Shown here: piece after piece, positions 34,201-46,099 of the stretch | Numbering within the stretch: position 1 is the stretch's first letter | How the letters are laid out: each line of letters starts with the position of its first letter | Assembly (NCBI RefSeq): GCF_012489685.1 | Contig: NC_080042.1 | Location: 60,741,069 to 60,805,068, forward strand | Origin: Lotus japonicus | Lineage: Eukaryota > Streptophyta > Magnoliopsida > Fabales > Fabaceae | Length of the DNA stretch: 64,000 nucleotides | Direction of reading: 5' to 3' | Position numbers and translations under genes: made by a program | Notes under the pieces: model-generated | What the model was told of the DNA's origin: nothing | Databases searched by the model: none | What the model saw: the letters and a program-made list of their open reading frames with translations, nothing else

Positions 34201-34597
34201 TTTAGATTGTATTGTATCTATTCTTTTTCTATTTTCCTAGTATCTATGATGAAGGAAAATGGTTGATGGACACCTCATGGGATGTAGATATAAGAAGATT
34301 AAGAAATGAACAAAGAGAGATAAGTGATGGGTTTAATATATGATAGAATGTGACAAAAAAATGTATGAGAGGTGGGGGTCCTGTTAGGCTTTTCTTTTGC
34401 TGTCAAAGTCCTATTAGGGTGTTTAAAAATCACGATAGTATAATAAGTTAATCTGAAACATGTTTGAAGCTATGTTGGATACTGATAAAAAGGAACTGCT
34501 TTTGTAGTTCTTGGATGGTAGAGTCATATTTGTGGAAGTTGCCAAACCGAGATCAGAGCTACGGCAAAGATTCCAGCAAAACACTATGCAGAGATGA
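31215..34597 (+). CDS. ORRM6: Organelle RRM domain protein, ORRM6-like (four coding exons, 188 aa)
   Basis: Exons 31215-31515, 32572-32640, 32797-32903 and 34508-34597 join in frame with GT-AG introns to 189 codons including TGA. Residues 1-95 are Ser/Thr/Pro-rich with few acidic residues, as in a chloroplast transit peptide. One RRM follows: RNP2 LYVSGL, then FRTTEESLRNCFKNFGQLVD, then RNP1 RGFAFLRY, ending FLDGRVIFVEVAK. Single-RRM organelle proteins of this type bind RNA and assist C-to-U editing of chloroplast transcripts; ORRM6 (At1g73530 type) is the closest I recognise. The C-terminal tail is short. Introns 1 and 3 are swollen by two related MITEs and a solo LTR. It is tail-to-tail with the RVE gene. 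Confidence 0.82.
31954..32221. mobile_element. MITE in intron 1 of the ORRM6-like gene
   Basis: Ends GGGTGCATTTGGG...CCAAACAGGGCC with TAT on both sides. The interior is rich in 'ataagc' words and is related to 33081-33430. Confidence 0.7.
33081..33430. mobile_element. Harbinger-type MITE in intron 3, TAA duplication, with telomere-like core
   Basis: Ends GGGTGTGTTTGGG...CCAAACAGAGCC flanked by TAA (33078-33080, 33431-33433). It shares 'taagcgcttatgg' and 'ataagctaatttgagaaac'-type words with the intron 1 element. A degenerate TTAGGG-like run lies at 33278-33320. Confidence 0.75.
33755..33978. mobile_element. Small solo LTR or TRIM-like LTR, 224 bp, in intron 3
   Basis: Starts TGTTAGGAT and ends ATCCTAACA (9-bp inverted ends). 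Flanks GAATG and GAATA match at four of five bases, consistent with a 5-bp target duplication. No internal region is present. Confidence 0.7.
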
Positions 34598-35846
34598 AGT
34601 TCCTAAGAGTTACAATGCCCATATGTTCATCTTGGGGTGATGTATACAGAGTCAACATTTAGCATTGAGCTAACCATATATACATTGTACTTTCATCTGG
34701 CTTCCTTCTTCATCTTATCTCTCTAGTTCTACTCCCAACCAAAGGCTTCAGCAATTGTACTCATTGTTTTTACTTTTCGCATACAATTTTGACTATTAAG
34801 TTTAAACTTTTGACCTGATTTATAACATGTTTGAGACAGTTCTTCTTTTCTTAGAGTCAATAATATCACCAAAAGCTACTCACAAAGTTTCTCCAAATAT
34901 TAGAGGATCCTATTTAAGCACAGAAACATTACAACTATTTCAACAGTTTGTGAACCATAATGCATGTATTTATCATACTTCCATCAATCCATGTTTACTC
35001 ATTTACACCTGATTTAGCTTAGTTATATAAATTCACTAATGGTTGGAGATTTATACCACCAGATTCTCTTTTTTTATTGACATCTACTGAAGTAATTGTC
35101 ATCAAATATCAGAATTTCAGTGGCCATCTTGCCATAAATTTGATTTACTGGTACATTTATCGTGGTTGCGTACTTTATAATGAATATTATATCAGACGTT
35201 GCTTATGTTTGAAGTATTGACTCGACACATACCCAATAAGTGAAGTATTGAATTAATACAGATAGTGACATCATCTTTTTTTATTTTCTTTTAATCCATG
35301 TATCAAGATTAATCTCTTGCCCCAATTGCAGCTCTACGGTGGGAGGCTGCTGGCCGAAGAATTTACTCCATTCTCATGAGTAACATAATCTTTACAAAAG
35401 TTAGAGTAGCCTTAATTGTAGAAAAAATGACAATACTTATATGAATAGGTATATGTTAAAGATACCTTTAAGAGGACATGTAAGAATGGCATATTCAATG
35501 GTTAGAGGTAAAACGAGTAAATCATATGAAAAATAATCCAATGTAATGATTAATAGATTTGAATGTGAACCATCCAATTTAAACGATCTATATAGCAGTT
35601 CTCACCTATTTTGGTGGAAAAAACAAAGAACATGATTTCTGTTTGTTGCATTATATAATGTATAGAAGTGGAGTACAGCTTTTTTTGGCACCAATCATTG
35701 AGCAAAGAAATAAAGAACGCCAACATATCACTTCAGAAATCACATCTTATAGAGCACTTCAATAATGAAGAAAAATGTTGGAAAAAAATAAATTGATACA
35801 GAAGAAAATCCAAATATACAAGTTTTGCTACAGTGGCTATCAGCAC
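34598..35846. other. 3' flank of ORRM6-like gene, no gene seen
   Basis: AT-rich sequence with no substantial ORF or identifiable repeat. It contains the gene's 3'UTR; no strong single polyadenylation signal stands out. Confidence 0.5.
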
Positions 35847-36029
35847 TGTGAGAGTTTGTAAACAATGTAAAATGCTTAATACAATCTAATTCTCATTCAA
35901 TAGAAACCTTAGTATTTATACAATGACTCAACAACTAACATACTCTAACTAACTTGAAAACTAACTCAACAGAGCTTGGGCCCAACTACACCTATATTAC
36001 AAACAGCCCAAGCCCACATACAACTAACA
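35847..36029 (-). mobile_element. 3' LTR of the 4.6-kb copia element
   Basis: 183 bp, TG...CA, preceded in element sense by the purine tract AAGGGAGGG. Confidence 0.93.
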
Positions 36030-36052
36030 CCCTCCCTTAAACCGAACTTACT

Positions 36053-39049
36053 TCAAGTAAGACAGTTTAACTTCACCTGATCACAGCTACACATGCCTAA
36101 CTTCCTTCTAATTCTTACAAAAGAATCAACCTTCAAAGGTTTAGTCATGATATCAGAAACCTGCTCATCTGTACTGCAATGCTCAAGTTCTATCTTGCCA
36201 TCCTGAACCAAGTCCCTTAAGAAGTGGTACCTCACATCTATATGTTTACTTCTTCCATGCAGAACTGGATTCTTGGACAGCTTAATTGCAGAGCTATTGT
36301 CACAGAAGATCTTAGAACAATGACTTTGAGATGAGCCAAGATTGTCCAGAATTCTTCTAAGCCAGATGCACTGACAAGCACACATGGCAGCTGCAATAAA
36401 CTCTGCTTCAGTGGTAGAGAGACTTACCACTGCTTGCTTCTTGGAAGACCAAGCAATTGAACCAGTTCCCAGAAGAAAGACATAGCCTGAGGTACTTCTG
36501 CGATCATCAAAATCCCCTGCATAATCACTATCAGTGAAAGCCACAAGATCTTCATTTCCCTTCCTGTTATACAAAATTCCCAGATCAATAGTTCCATTCA
36601 AATATCTGAAAATCCTCTTAACTGCCAACAGATGCAACTCTGTAGGTTTTTCCATGTATCTGCTAACCAGACATACAACATACATGAGATCAGGCCTAGT
36701 AGCAGTAAGGTACATCAAGCTCCCAACCATTTGCTTATATTGAGTAGCATCCACCTCTAAGCCACCTCCTCCTTTAGTCAACTTGCTGCCTGGTACCACT
36801 GGATTTCCAACTGCATTGCTGTTCTGCATTCCAAACTTCTCCAGTATTCCTCTAGCATACTTCCCTTGACTTATGAAAATCCCCTCAGAATTTTGTATCA
36901 CCTCTACACCAAGAAAATAGCTCATCTTGCCAAGATCACTCATATCAAACTCACATTTCATTGATCTCTTGAATGCCTCAATCATTGACATACTGCTGCC
37001 AGTAAAAATAAGATCATCAACATAGAGGCTCACAATCAGAATCATACCCTCCTCATCATGCTTAACAAACAAAGTATGTTCTGAAGGACACTTTATGAAC
37101 CTTTCTTTGAGGAAGTAGGACTCAATTTTACTGTACCAAACTCTTGGAGCTTGCCTCAAACCATACAATGCCTTCTTCAATTTATACACCTTAAACTCTT
37201 CCCCTTTCTTCTGAAAACCCAGTGGCTGATCAACATACACTGTTTCCCCTAACTCTCCATGTAAAAATGCACTTTTAACATCAAGCTGAAATACACTCCA
37301 TCATCTTATTGCAGCAAGAGCCAAGATGGCCCTGATTGTGTCCCACCTAGCTACTGGTGCAAACACTTTAGTGAAGTCAATACCATGTTGCTGAGCATAC
37401 CTTTTTGCTACTAGTCGAGCCTTATATTTCTCTACTTCCCCTTTCTCATTGTACTTGGTCTTAAAAACCCATTTAACTCCAATACTCTTTGCTTTATCTG
37501 GTAAAACGACTAAATCCCAAGTATTATTCTTCTCAATTGATTCCATCTCTTTTTCCATTGCCTTCCTCCATTTCTCATCACTAACAGCCTCCTGAAATGA
37601 GGAAGGATCAGTCAAGGATGCCAGAACATTGAGGCTAAAATTCTCATCATCCAACTCTTCTCCACTAATAAACTCTCTCATCCAAGTAGGCTGAACTACA
37701 TTTCTTCTTTCTCTTCCTGATGAAGTTCCAGGCATTTCAGTTGCTGTGCTAGAAGACTCAACACTTCCTGTATTTCCCACAGTAGGATCTGAAGCAGCTT
37801 GACTTTCAGTTTGTAAGTCTGCCTGAGGTGATTGCCCTCCGGTGTCACCATCAGTACCATTATTTTCATCACTTAAATCAACAATATCAGCTGTTGTATC
37901 CTTTCCTGAGTGCCAATCCCACTTAGCATCCTCATCAAATACCACATTCCTGCTTACAATAATCTTCTTTGTAACTGGATCCAGAAGTCTGTATGCCTTT
38001 GATTCTTCACTTACTCCAAGCAAAACACATTTGATGCTCCTATTATCAAGATTCTTCCTGTTGTTCTCAGGAACATGTGCATGAGCAGTACAACCAAATA
38101 CCCTAAAGAAATGGACTGAAGGCTTCACATTACTCCATGCTTCCTCAGGTGTTACATCTTTAACTGCCACAGTAGGACTTCTGTTTTGAACATAGACTGC
38201 CCAATTCACTGCTTCAGGCCAATACTCCTTTGGAATTTCCTTCTCAGAGAGCATACTTCTGACCATATTCATGATGGTTCTATTTTTCCTTTCAGCCACC
38301 CCATTTTGTTAAGGGGTGTAGGATGCTGTCAGCTGCCTCTTGATCCCATGCAAGTTGCAGAAATTATCAAAATCCTTGGATGTGAACTCCCCACCTCTAT
38401 CAGTTCTCAAGCAACCAATAGCTTCCCCTGATTCCTTTTCAGTAACTGCTTTGAACTTCTTAAACACTTCTAGAGCAGAAGACTTCTCAGCTAGGAAATA
38501 CCAGGTTTTTCTACAAAAATCATCAATGAATGTGATGAAATATCTCCTCTTACTGTTAGATTCTGGCTGTATGGGACCACATATGTCAGCATGGATCAAT
38601 TGTAGCCTTCTTTGTGCTCTCCAATTGCTCTTTTGTGGGAAAGGATCTCTGTGCTGCTTCCCTTTAAGACAATCATAGCAAATGCTCCCAGTTCCACTAA
38701 GTGTGGGCAAGCCTCTTACCATTGATTTCTGAGAGAGAGTTTTCAGACCACTTAAACCAAGATGCCCATACTTTCTATGCCACATAACTAAATCATCATC
38801 AATGGACACCTTGTAACAGCTAGGGGTAATGACATTAGCCAAGACAGCAAACATTCTATTGGAGGACATTTTCGATTGCATAATGAGTCCTTTAACAGGG
38901 TGATAGACTCTACACCAACCCTCCTGAAATACAACATTCAAACCTTTCTCCTGTAATTGTCCTACACTTAGCAAATTGTTCTTTAACTCAGGAATGTAAT
39001 AGACTTCAGTTATTACTTGGTTCAACCCAGCAATTTGCAATCTAATGTC
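36053..39049 (-). pseudogene. Copia pol: integrase, reverse transcriptase, RNase H with nonsense codons at 38309 and 37301
   Basis: One frame throughout. Pre-integrase HRKYGHLGLSGLKTLSQ and CYDCLKGKQHR; integrase core DICGPIQ, LRTDRGGEFTS; a TAA at 38309 replaces the first glutamine of the usual TPQQNGVAERKN. RT follows: NNTWDLVVLP, VKWVFKTKYN, KARLVAKRYAQQ; a TGA at 37301 lies just before FQLDVKSAFLHGE. Then come catalytic SLYVDDLIFTG and RNase H DSDYAGDFDDRRSTSG, ending HIDVRYHFLRDLV and a stop at 36053. All breaks look like single point changes. Confidence 0.93.
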
Positions 39050-40069
39050 TCATTTTCCTTTCACAGTCATCTTGGAATCATCACCCAATTTAACAGTTGT
39101 GGAGAAATCTTCATCTATCTCATGAAACCAATCTCTAACACCACACATATGATTACTACAGCCTGAATCAAGGAACCATACCTTTCTTTCTGAGATTTCC
39201 CCTTTGACTTCTGTGTGTGCCATGAGTAAAAGTTCTTCTTCATCGTCTTCCATTTCAGCGTAGTTTGCACTCTCCTCCCATTTAGGACACTCATACTGGA
39301 AGTGACCCAATTTGTGGCACTTGTAACATTCGACAGTTTCTTTGTTGAAATTGCCTCTTCCCCGACCTCTGCCACCTCTTCTAGATCTTCCTCGACCTCT
39401 ACTAGTGAATTTTCCAGAATTTGACACCTTCAATGCTTGTTCTTTCTCCTTGTAGCCACGCATTCTCTGCTCATGAACCAGTAAGCTACTCTGCAACTGG
39501 TCAATTGTAAGAGTACCCACATCATTTGACTCCTCAATTGAACAAACCACATAGTTGAATTTCTCAGTCATGGACCTCAAGATCTTCTCCACAATCGAGG
39601 TCTCTGTGATTGCCTCTCCCTGTATCTTCATCTTGTTGGCAATTACCAGGGTTCTTGAGAAATACTCGTTCACAGTCTCTCCTTCTCTCATTCCCAACAC
39701 TTCAAATTCACGCCTTAGAGCCTGCAATTGAGCCCTCTTCACTTTGGTGGATCCTTGACACTTCTGCTTCATGGAATCCCAGATGTCTTTTGCAGAATCT
39801 TTGCAGAGAATGGTCTCCATGATGTTCCTCTCGATTGATTGAAACAGATAATTCTTGGCCTTGAGGTCCTTCAATTTTGCTTCCTCATGTGCCTTTGTCT
39901 GCTCCGGAGTTGGGTTCTGAGGAAGTGCAGGAATCCCTGATTCAATCAATCCCCAATACTCCTTGGATCGCAGCAGATTCTCCATGAGCATAGCCCAGTG
40001 ATCATAGAATCCATCGAATTTGGGAACCGATGGTTGCAGAAAGGTTGATTCCTTCAATTGATCTGTCAT
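39050..40069 (-). CDS. Copia gag and start of protease
   Basis: ATG at 40069 (MTDQLKESTFLQPSVPKFDG) is preferred over the upstream ATG at 40219 because the intervening 50 residues are unlike gag. A UBN2-type gag core (AKDIWDSMKQKCQGSTKVKR, NEYFSRTL) is followed by an Arg/Gly-rich stretch and a CCHC knuckle (CYKCHKLGHFQYEC). The protease motif WFLDSGCSNHMCG follows. The frame ends in TGA at 39050, where relatives read through into pol. Confidence 0.92.
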   Translation of the reverse strand: MTDQLKESTFLQPSVPKFDGFYDHWAMLMENLLRSKEYWGLIESGIPALPQNPTPEQTKAHEEAKLKDLKAKNYLFQSIERNIMETILCKDSAKDIWDSMKQKCQGSTKVKRAQLQALRREFEVLGMREGETVNEYFSRTLVIANKMKIQGEAITETSIVEKILRSMTEKFNYVVCSIEESNDVGTLTIDQLQSSLLVHEQRMRGYKEKEQALKVSNSGKFTSRGRGRSRRGGRGRGRGNFNKETVECYKCHKLGHFQYECPKWEESANYAEMEDDEEELLLMAHTEVKGEISERKVWFLDSGCSNHMCGVRDWFHEIDEDFSTTVKLGDDSKMTVKGK

Positions 40070-40279
40070 GCTTGCCTCTTCTTCGCTCTTCTTGATCAAG
40101 CTTCTTGATTGGTCTTTCTCTTCTCCGCCAAGATCCCAGTCGTTCTTCTCTACTCGACGGTGATCAAGCTTCTTGATCGTTCCTCTTTCTCTTCTCTTCA
40201 CTTTCCTTCGTTCAATCACTCCCTTCCAATGGAATTGCGGTTCTATGGTTCAGGCCCCTTGCAGAGCTCTGATACCAAT

Positions 40280-40491
40280 TGTGAGAGTTTGTAAACAATG
40301 TAAAATGCTAAATACAATCTAATTCTCATTCAATAGAAACCTTAGTATTTTTTTTTTGGTCAAAGAAACCTTAGTATTTATACAATGACTCAACAACTAA
40401 CATACTCTAACTAACTTGAAAACTAACTCAACAGAGCTTGGGCCCAACTACACCTATATTACAAACAGCCCAAGCTCACATACAACTAACA
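40280..40491 (-). mobile_element. 5' LTR of the 4.6-kb copia element, with a 29-bp extra segment
   Basis: Longer than its partner by a T-rich segment flanked by a duplicated AGAAACCTTAGTATTT; see findings. Confidence 0.92.
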
Positions 40492-40496
40492 AGCAC

Positions 40497-41090
40497 ATGG
40501 AACTCTTTGAGATCAACACACTGTCATGTCACTACATTTCCAGATCCAACTGTTATGACTGAAAAAACAAAATATGTGATGTTCAGTGACATGCGGTGCT
40601 TGTCCTTGCTTCCTCTATATACCTTCATCACTGGATCCAATCATGCAAACTGTAAAGGACGTGTGCCAAGAATGGAAAATGAATAAAAATAGAAAAGCTG
40701 GTATGTTTCCCCAATTGGTTAAACTGTAAAATGATACAGCAAAACAATGCCAACAGCCCTTAAATTATTGGAGACCAAAGTGTATTCATGTGGAAAAGAT
40801 TACAAAGATTGGGTGGAGACCTTGGAAAAAGAATCGGAAATCAGATACTTGTCAAATAGACAATTAGATCACAGCTACCTAAATCAGCTCGGTTGTGCTC
40901 ACCATCTCTTTTTTTCTTTCTTTTCTCCTAAACACCAGGAATCGTGTAAACATGCAAGGTTATGAACATGCTTCTTTTTCCTCGAAATCAATTTTGACAC
41001 TCAGTCAGAAGCTACTGTCTCACAGAAGCTTTTCCTCAAATTAGCTGTAGAATCAATTGTAGAAGGATTTCCAAACATGCTGTGTAATAT
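40497..41090. other. 3' flank of the REVEILLE-type gene, no gene seen
   Basis: No credible ORF. Probably includes the 3'UTR of the minus-strand gene that ends at 41091. Confidence 0.5.
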
Positions 41091-44027
41091 TTATGAGCAC
41101 AACCGAGCTCGTTGTCCCTCCCTCTCTTCCAAGCCAACAATTAAAGAATTTGCATCTCTTTCAGCTAAACATCTTTTATATGGTACAAACCCCCTTCCAG
41201 ACTTCTGGGGTGCTACTCCATCCTCATGATACTTTTGAAGTTTAGAATCAACAGTATCAGAATTCTTTCCAACTGATTCAGTATTGGAACCAGTGCAAGA
41301 ACTTTCCTCCTCTCTTGCTCTTACCTTCAAACACGGCCTAAGAGGCATAGGATTTAAGATTTCATGATTGCATGGCCTGAGGTTGAATGCAGAAAGGCCT
41401 TGGTACAAACTCAATGATGGTAAAGATGAATCAGGATCATCTTCACTCGAGCACAGGTTCTCCTTCGGGTGTTCTATGCTGGTCAGTTTACCGCAAGACA
41501 GGCCTAGTGATAATTGTGTATCTAGTGGCTCAGATGCCCCTACTTGGCCAACCTTTACATTCTCAACATCATCCATTTCAATAGTTTCTGGCTTGATATT
41601 CTCATCATCTACCTTCATTGACATTAGATTACCAACCATAGAGACTGTTCTTCCAAAAAGCTTGATACTACTAGAGATGGGTGGCATATTGGTAGCATCT
41701 TCTTTGAGACCTTCAGTTTCCTCAGCACCAATCTCGGACTTCTGTGATAAAACCAGAGTGTTTATGAGTCAGTAAAACCTTAACCACAACAGTGTTCTAT
41801 AAACTATCAATTTAATTCAGAAGCAAAATCATGTAGATGATTCATTTCAAAAAAAAATCATGTAGATGAAGCTTATCGTACCATGCACATGAGTGGGTTC
41901 AAACCAGTGGTTAAATTGACTGAAGCTAGAGATCCTTTCTCTTCCACCTCAGCTGGTTTCGATGTCATGCAATCATTATCCTTTTCAGCAGGTGACAAGC
42001 TCATTGAATGGATATCAGTTGTGCAAGAATTTGGTGAAAGACATCTATTAGTCTGCTCAGAAAATGCGGACCCAAATGCTTCAGAACCAAAGGCAGATAG
42101 CACAGAGGTTGGAGATTGGGTCTCTTTCTCTCCACCTGACAAGTTTGCAGATGGAGATTTTTCTGGTTCATTTGGAACGGTCTGTCCTTTGAAAGAATCA
42201 GCTGATTTCCGGGGATATGGATGGAGAGGCTTCCTCTTCGGCCGAGGAGGAGGTATTGCAATAGGCTGAATAGAACTTTCAGCACTTCCATCAGATTCTC
42301 GCACAACCTGAAACCAAGTAGAGACAATGCATGAGAAAATTGAACTGGAACAATGCATTTTCCATTTTGTTATGCTATTAAGTTGCCAATGAACAAAATC
42401 GTCTCCTTTGTAGAACACACAGATCAATAGACCAATCAAATCCCAATTCTATGTTTTTATACTCCATATCAGTAGGAATTATCAACTGAAAATAATACTG
42501 CTACTAATATTGACCTTAGAGAAAAACTTCTGAGCATGGCTTCGAATCTGAACAGCAGTTTTGCTACCTATATGCTCTGCATTAAGATAAATTGACTTTA
42601 TTGACTTGAAGGCACATAAAAAATATCATTTACTTTAGATTGCTTTAATCAAATCAGGACATAAGTTTACCTTCAATTTGACGCCAGCCACGACCATACA
42701 ATTTCAAAGCTTCAAGGAACTTTTGATGCTCTTCCTCTGTCCATTTCTCCCTTTGTTTAGTAATGGTATAGGGTTTCCTCGCCTGTTGAAAATTGAAATA
42801 AAGTCAGTTCCAGCAACCAAAAGTAAAACTGGAACAGAAGGGGATCCATGAAAAGGGAAACAACATATTGATATGAAAAGTAAAGCAACCTTGGGAGCAA
42901 GGCTATTTCCAGCAGGTGTATCTGGCAACTTTGCAACATTATCAGATTGCGTTCCACCATTGGAAGGGAAGTTACTAGCTGTGCCATATATGGTAGACCG
43001 TGGGCCTTCAACTTGATCCTACATTCAAGAGCAGCAGATGAATTGATAACTGTTATCCAAATAAAAGAAAGAGAGGGGATGGGGACTAATTTCATCAAGA
43101 AAGAAATTGATGCTCACTAGAATATATCTCAGTTCCTAGGGGACATTATTTCTTTTTAAGAAGTAGTCACTGGATGAATTCATATTGAAATCCATCAAAA
43201 GAGGAGAAAAGTCTCCGGAAGAGAGGAAGAATGGATGAAACCCGCTTCCAACCAAGCAGCAGCATGCCGTATAGATTAGAGCCTACAAGAGCTTAGTTGT
43301 CATCCCTTTCAAATCACACATGCTAACCCATTCAACTATACTCATAAACTCAAAATCATTAACCAAGGAAAATATCTATTGCTATTCCATCAAGTCCATA
43401 ATGTCACACACCAATAAAATTAACTGATGCTGTCATAACATTCTCTCCCCTCCTTTGTAACTTCCGTCCAAAATTTTCTAGGGGAATAGGCCTTAAAAAT
43501 AGTGCTAGTTTTCTGTATTTTTTATGCCACCAATGAAATACACCCTTTCAGCACATGGGGATAACATCTCATAGCAGTACTACAAGTGTGAATTAAGATG
43601 ACCTGATTAGGCATGGTATTACTATTGATGCACAAAACTAGAAAAAAAACACTTTAACCAGAATGGTAGAGTAGACACTTTACTATTGATTCTAATTAAG
43701 TTATAACTCAGATACCATGCCAGATTGTTCTTTCAGAGGTTAACTATTCAATACTTATATGAAACTGTCTCCATACAACCCCTTTAGCATCCCTCTGAAA
43801 CTGAAATACCCTTTACACACATGGACCATACAATTCTAAGATTCTAAGAGTGATATCTTCACAAATAGAAGACTAACAGAAAAAATGAAAGAAAAGAATC
43901 AACCTTAATTCACTGATTCTAACCATTCAACTCTCCATGCAGTGCAAAAATCAGAAGAAAGGATCAAGGGGGGTATTCTAAAAAAGGACCAGTTGTGAAC
44001 TGGTCCTTCCAATACCTTCATCTCCAT
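41091..44027 (-). CDS. RVE: REVEILLE-type (LHY/CCA1-like, RVE1/2/7 group) MYB transcription factor, 463 aa
   Basis: Six coding exons join in frame: 44016-44027 (ATG GAG ATG AAG), 42890-43018, 42671-42782, 42515-42576, 41882-42307, 41091-41741; all introns are GT-AG and the sum is 464 codons. The single MYB repeat ([20 protein letters not shown]...[18 protein letters not shown]) ends in [11 protein letters not shown], the SHAQK(Y/F)F type of clock MYBs that bind the evening element. A proline-rich [17 protein letters not shown] motif follows, typical of RVE1/2/7 rather than RVE4/6/8, then a Ser-rich tail and a conserved [16 protein letters not shown] near the C-terminus. It acts in the nucleus, linking the circadian clock to outputs. 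Exon 1 is very short, so the start is the least certain part. Confidence 0.85.
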
Positions 44028-44355
44028 TGCAGTCAAGCCAAATCAGAGCCAATCCAGCCACAGAAATCTCACAAAGCTTCACAGAGACCAACCCAGCAAC
44101 AACAGCTGTCACAATCAAACCAAACCAAAACAAAGTGAACATTTCAGCCAAAAAAAAAAAAAAACAAAGCAAGATCACATAGCATTTCTTCACAATCTCC
44201 ACAGTTTCTCAGCTCAGATAAACTTCTAAAAAAAATCAAAAATAGAAAACTCCAAGTGCTATTGCCAAAACCAGATCAACCAGATTTTCAATGCCAAAAA
44301 CAGTAACAAGCAAGCACAAATTGAGATTTGAGAACAATATGTAACATGTACATAC

Positions 44356-44520
44356 CTTGGATTTCCTTGAAATGGCAACCGATTTGGCGATTCTAGCTTT
44401 TCTGGTGAAAGATGAACTTTCCCGGAAAATTGAAATTTTCCGAGAAAATCAGAGAGAGCGAGAGAAAATGAGAAGGTGAGAGCAGAGAGAGGAAGGGGGA
44501 GAAGAAGAGAACGAGAGAGA
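44356..44520 (-). other. Probable 5'UTR exon of the REVEILLE-type gene
   Basis: A donor AATCCAAG/GTATGTAC at 44356 lies upstream of the coding start with no ATG between it and the likely promoter. A further UTR segment probably sits between an acceptor near 44110 and the start codon. Multiple 5'UTR introns are common in this gene family. The transcription start is a guess. Confidence 0.5.
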
Positions 44521-44704
44521 GATTATAAATTAAAAAATAAAACAAATTTAAAGAAAAATGAAAAAACAGCGAGAAAAAAGGAGAGCTTGACACGTCAGAT
44601 AAAAGGAAACGTTTATGGATAAAAATAAAAAAGAAATGGAATTTCCGCAGAGGGTTCGAGAAGTGTTTAAAGTCTTGTGGCTGAGAATGGTTCTGGAGTG
44701 AGGA

Positions 44705-44918
44705 CACGTGTCGCGTTGTTGTGATGCGTGTGGAGGCGAAAAGGGGAAAATTTGGTGGAAAGGAAAATTTGTGGTGGAAAGATTTTAATTTGTGATGAGG
44801 AGGAGAAGATAATTGATAAGATTTTTATTAATTTAAGATATTTTATTTTCCTGTTTTTTAGTGTGTCTTTTTTTGACTTGTTGTTTTGTTTGATTTTCAC
44901 GCGCGATTGTACCACGTG
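44705..44918 (-). promoter_or_regulatory. Promoter cluster: two G-boxes and one evening element
   Basis: CACGTG at 44705-44710 and 44913-44918, and on the minus strand AAAATATCT (evening element) at 44836-44844, lie 200-550 bp upstream of the UTR exon of a clock MYB gene. Evening elements bind CCA1/LHY/RVE proteins and G-boxes bind PIF/HY5-type factors, so dawn- and light-phased expression would be expected. Single AT-rich 9-mers do occur by chance. Confidence 0.5.
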
Positions 44919-45044
44919 AATCTCAGTGTTTGACTTAGGGTTTGAGTTGTAAGATTTTTTTAAATAAAATGTTACTAACTAGTTAAAATATTAAATCATT
45001 ATTAGCAGTTTAGCACTACCTACTATTCTCGCATTATAAATTTA

Positions 45045-45937
45045 TGCTTAATTGCACTTTTGGTCCCCCAACTATTACCTTCCTGCGAAAATCGTCCCCA
45101 AACTTTAAAATTAGCAAAACACGTCCTCCAACTATACACCCGGTTGCAAAATTGGTTTTCCTTTAACTTCCGTCCAAAACTTAACATATTGCTGGAAAAT
45201 AAAATAAAAAATCACCATCGATTCTATCCCATCCTTGTCCCTTTTCCTCCCTCTGTCTCTGTCGTCCCCTCTTTCACCTGCAACCTACCCATGAAACCCA
45301 TCCCCACCCAAAACCCATCGCAACCCACCGCACCTCACCTGCAACCCAACCCCATCCCCACCGTCACCCGCAACCCACCCCTGAAACCTCACCCGCAACC
45401 CACCCCTGAAACCCACCCCTCACAAAGGCACCAATCTCGCTACCAGCCCAACGATTCAGATATGAGATTTTGCAGGTGATGAGGGTGAGGTTTGAATCTC
45501 AAAAACCCCAAATCCATACCGAACGAAAACCCCAACTTCCATAAGGAGAAGGCGAGCTCAGATCGAAATCGAAGGAAGAAGGCGAGTTGATGGTGGAAAG
45601 CGGTCAGTGATGGCGGCGAAACAGGAGCTTGGAAAACGCCGCCATCACCGGCATAACAGGAGCTTGGCGGTGTAACGAAGAAGAAGAGAGCATGGCCCAA
45701 TTGAAGAAGTTGGAACAGAAAGAAGAAGGTGATGCTGGAACAGGAAGAAGAAGAATTTTTCTTTTATTTTTTAATTCATTTTTAACGGAATATTCTGTTA
45801 GTTTTTTGACGGAAGTTAACGGAAAACCAATTTTGCAACCGGGTGTATAGTTGGAGGACGTGTTTTGCTAATTTTGAAGTTTAGGGACGATTTTCGCAGG
45901 AAGACAATAGTTGGGGGACCAAAAGTGCAATTAAGCC
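45045..45937. mobile_element. Mutator-like foldback element, 893 bp, long inverted repeats
   Basis: Ends (T/G)GCTTAATTGCACTTTTGG mirrored by the right end over more than 120 bp, including 'ccggttgcaaaattgg'. Flanks share TAAATTTA (8 of 9 bases as a 9-bp duplication). The interior has a low-complexity proline-rich open frame (45060-45479) and GAAGAA-rich DNA, with no credible gene. It is a relative of the element at 49782-50324. Confidence 0.8.
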
Positions 45938-46099
45938 TAAATTTATAATATAAAGTGAATTACACACGCATTAGACATCAAAGGTATGGATGGCATATCA
46001 TAAGAAGAACCAAACTTGGTAATGTTTTTGGGACCAAAACTTTATTTCAGTGATAAATTAGATTTTACCTTCCTTTGCTTCTTCTTCTTCACTCATGAT

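Larger units (their letters stand above)
35847..40491 (-). mobile_element. Ty1/copia retrotransposon, 4645 bp, duplication AGCAC
   Basis: LTRs at 35847-36029 (183 bp) and 40280-40491 (212 bp) begin TGTTAGTTG and end CTCTCACA in element sense. AGCAC flanks both ends (35842-35846, 40492-40496). An iMet-type primer site (TGGTATCAGAGC) abuts the 5' LTR and the purine tract AAGGGAGGG abuts the 3' LTR. The LTRs differ by two substitutions plus a 29-bp length difference, so insertion was recent. The coding frame is continuous except for three nonsense codons. Confidence 0.95.

Noticed and set aside
41368..42269. Plus-strand frames of 128 and 135 codons across the REVEILLE-type gene
   Set aside because: Antisense shadows of confirmed coding exons.
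45060..45479. Proline-rich 139-codon frame
   Set aside because: Starts inside the inverted repeat of the Mutator-like element, and its composition comes from CCCACC-type simple repeats.
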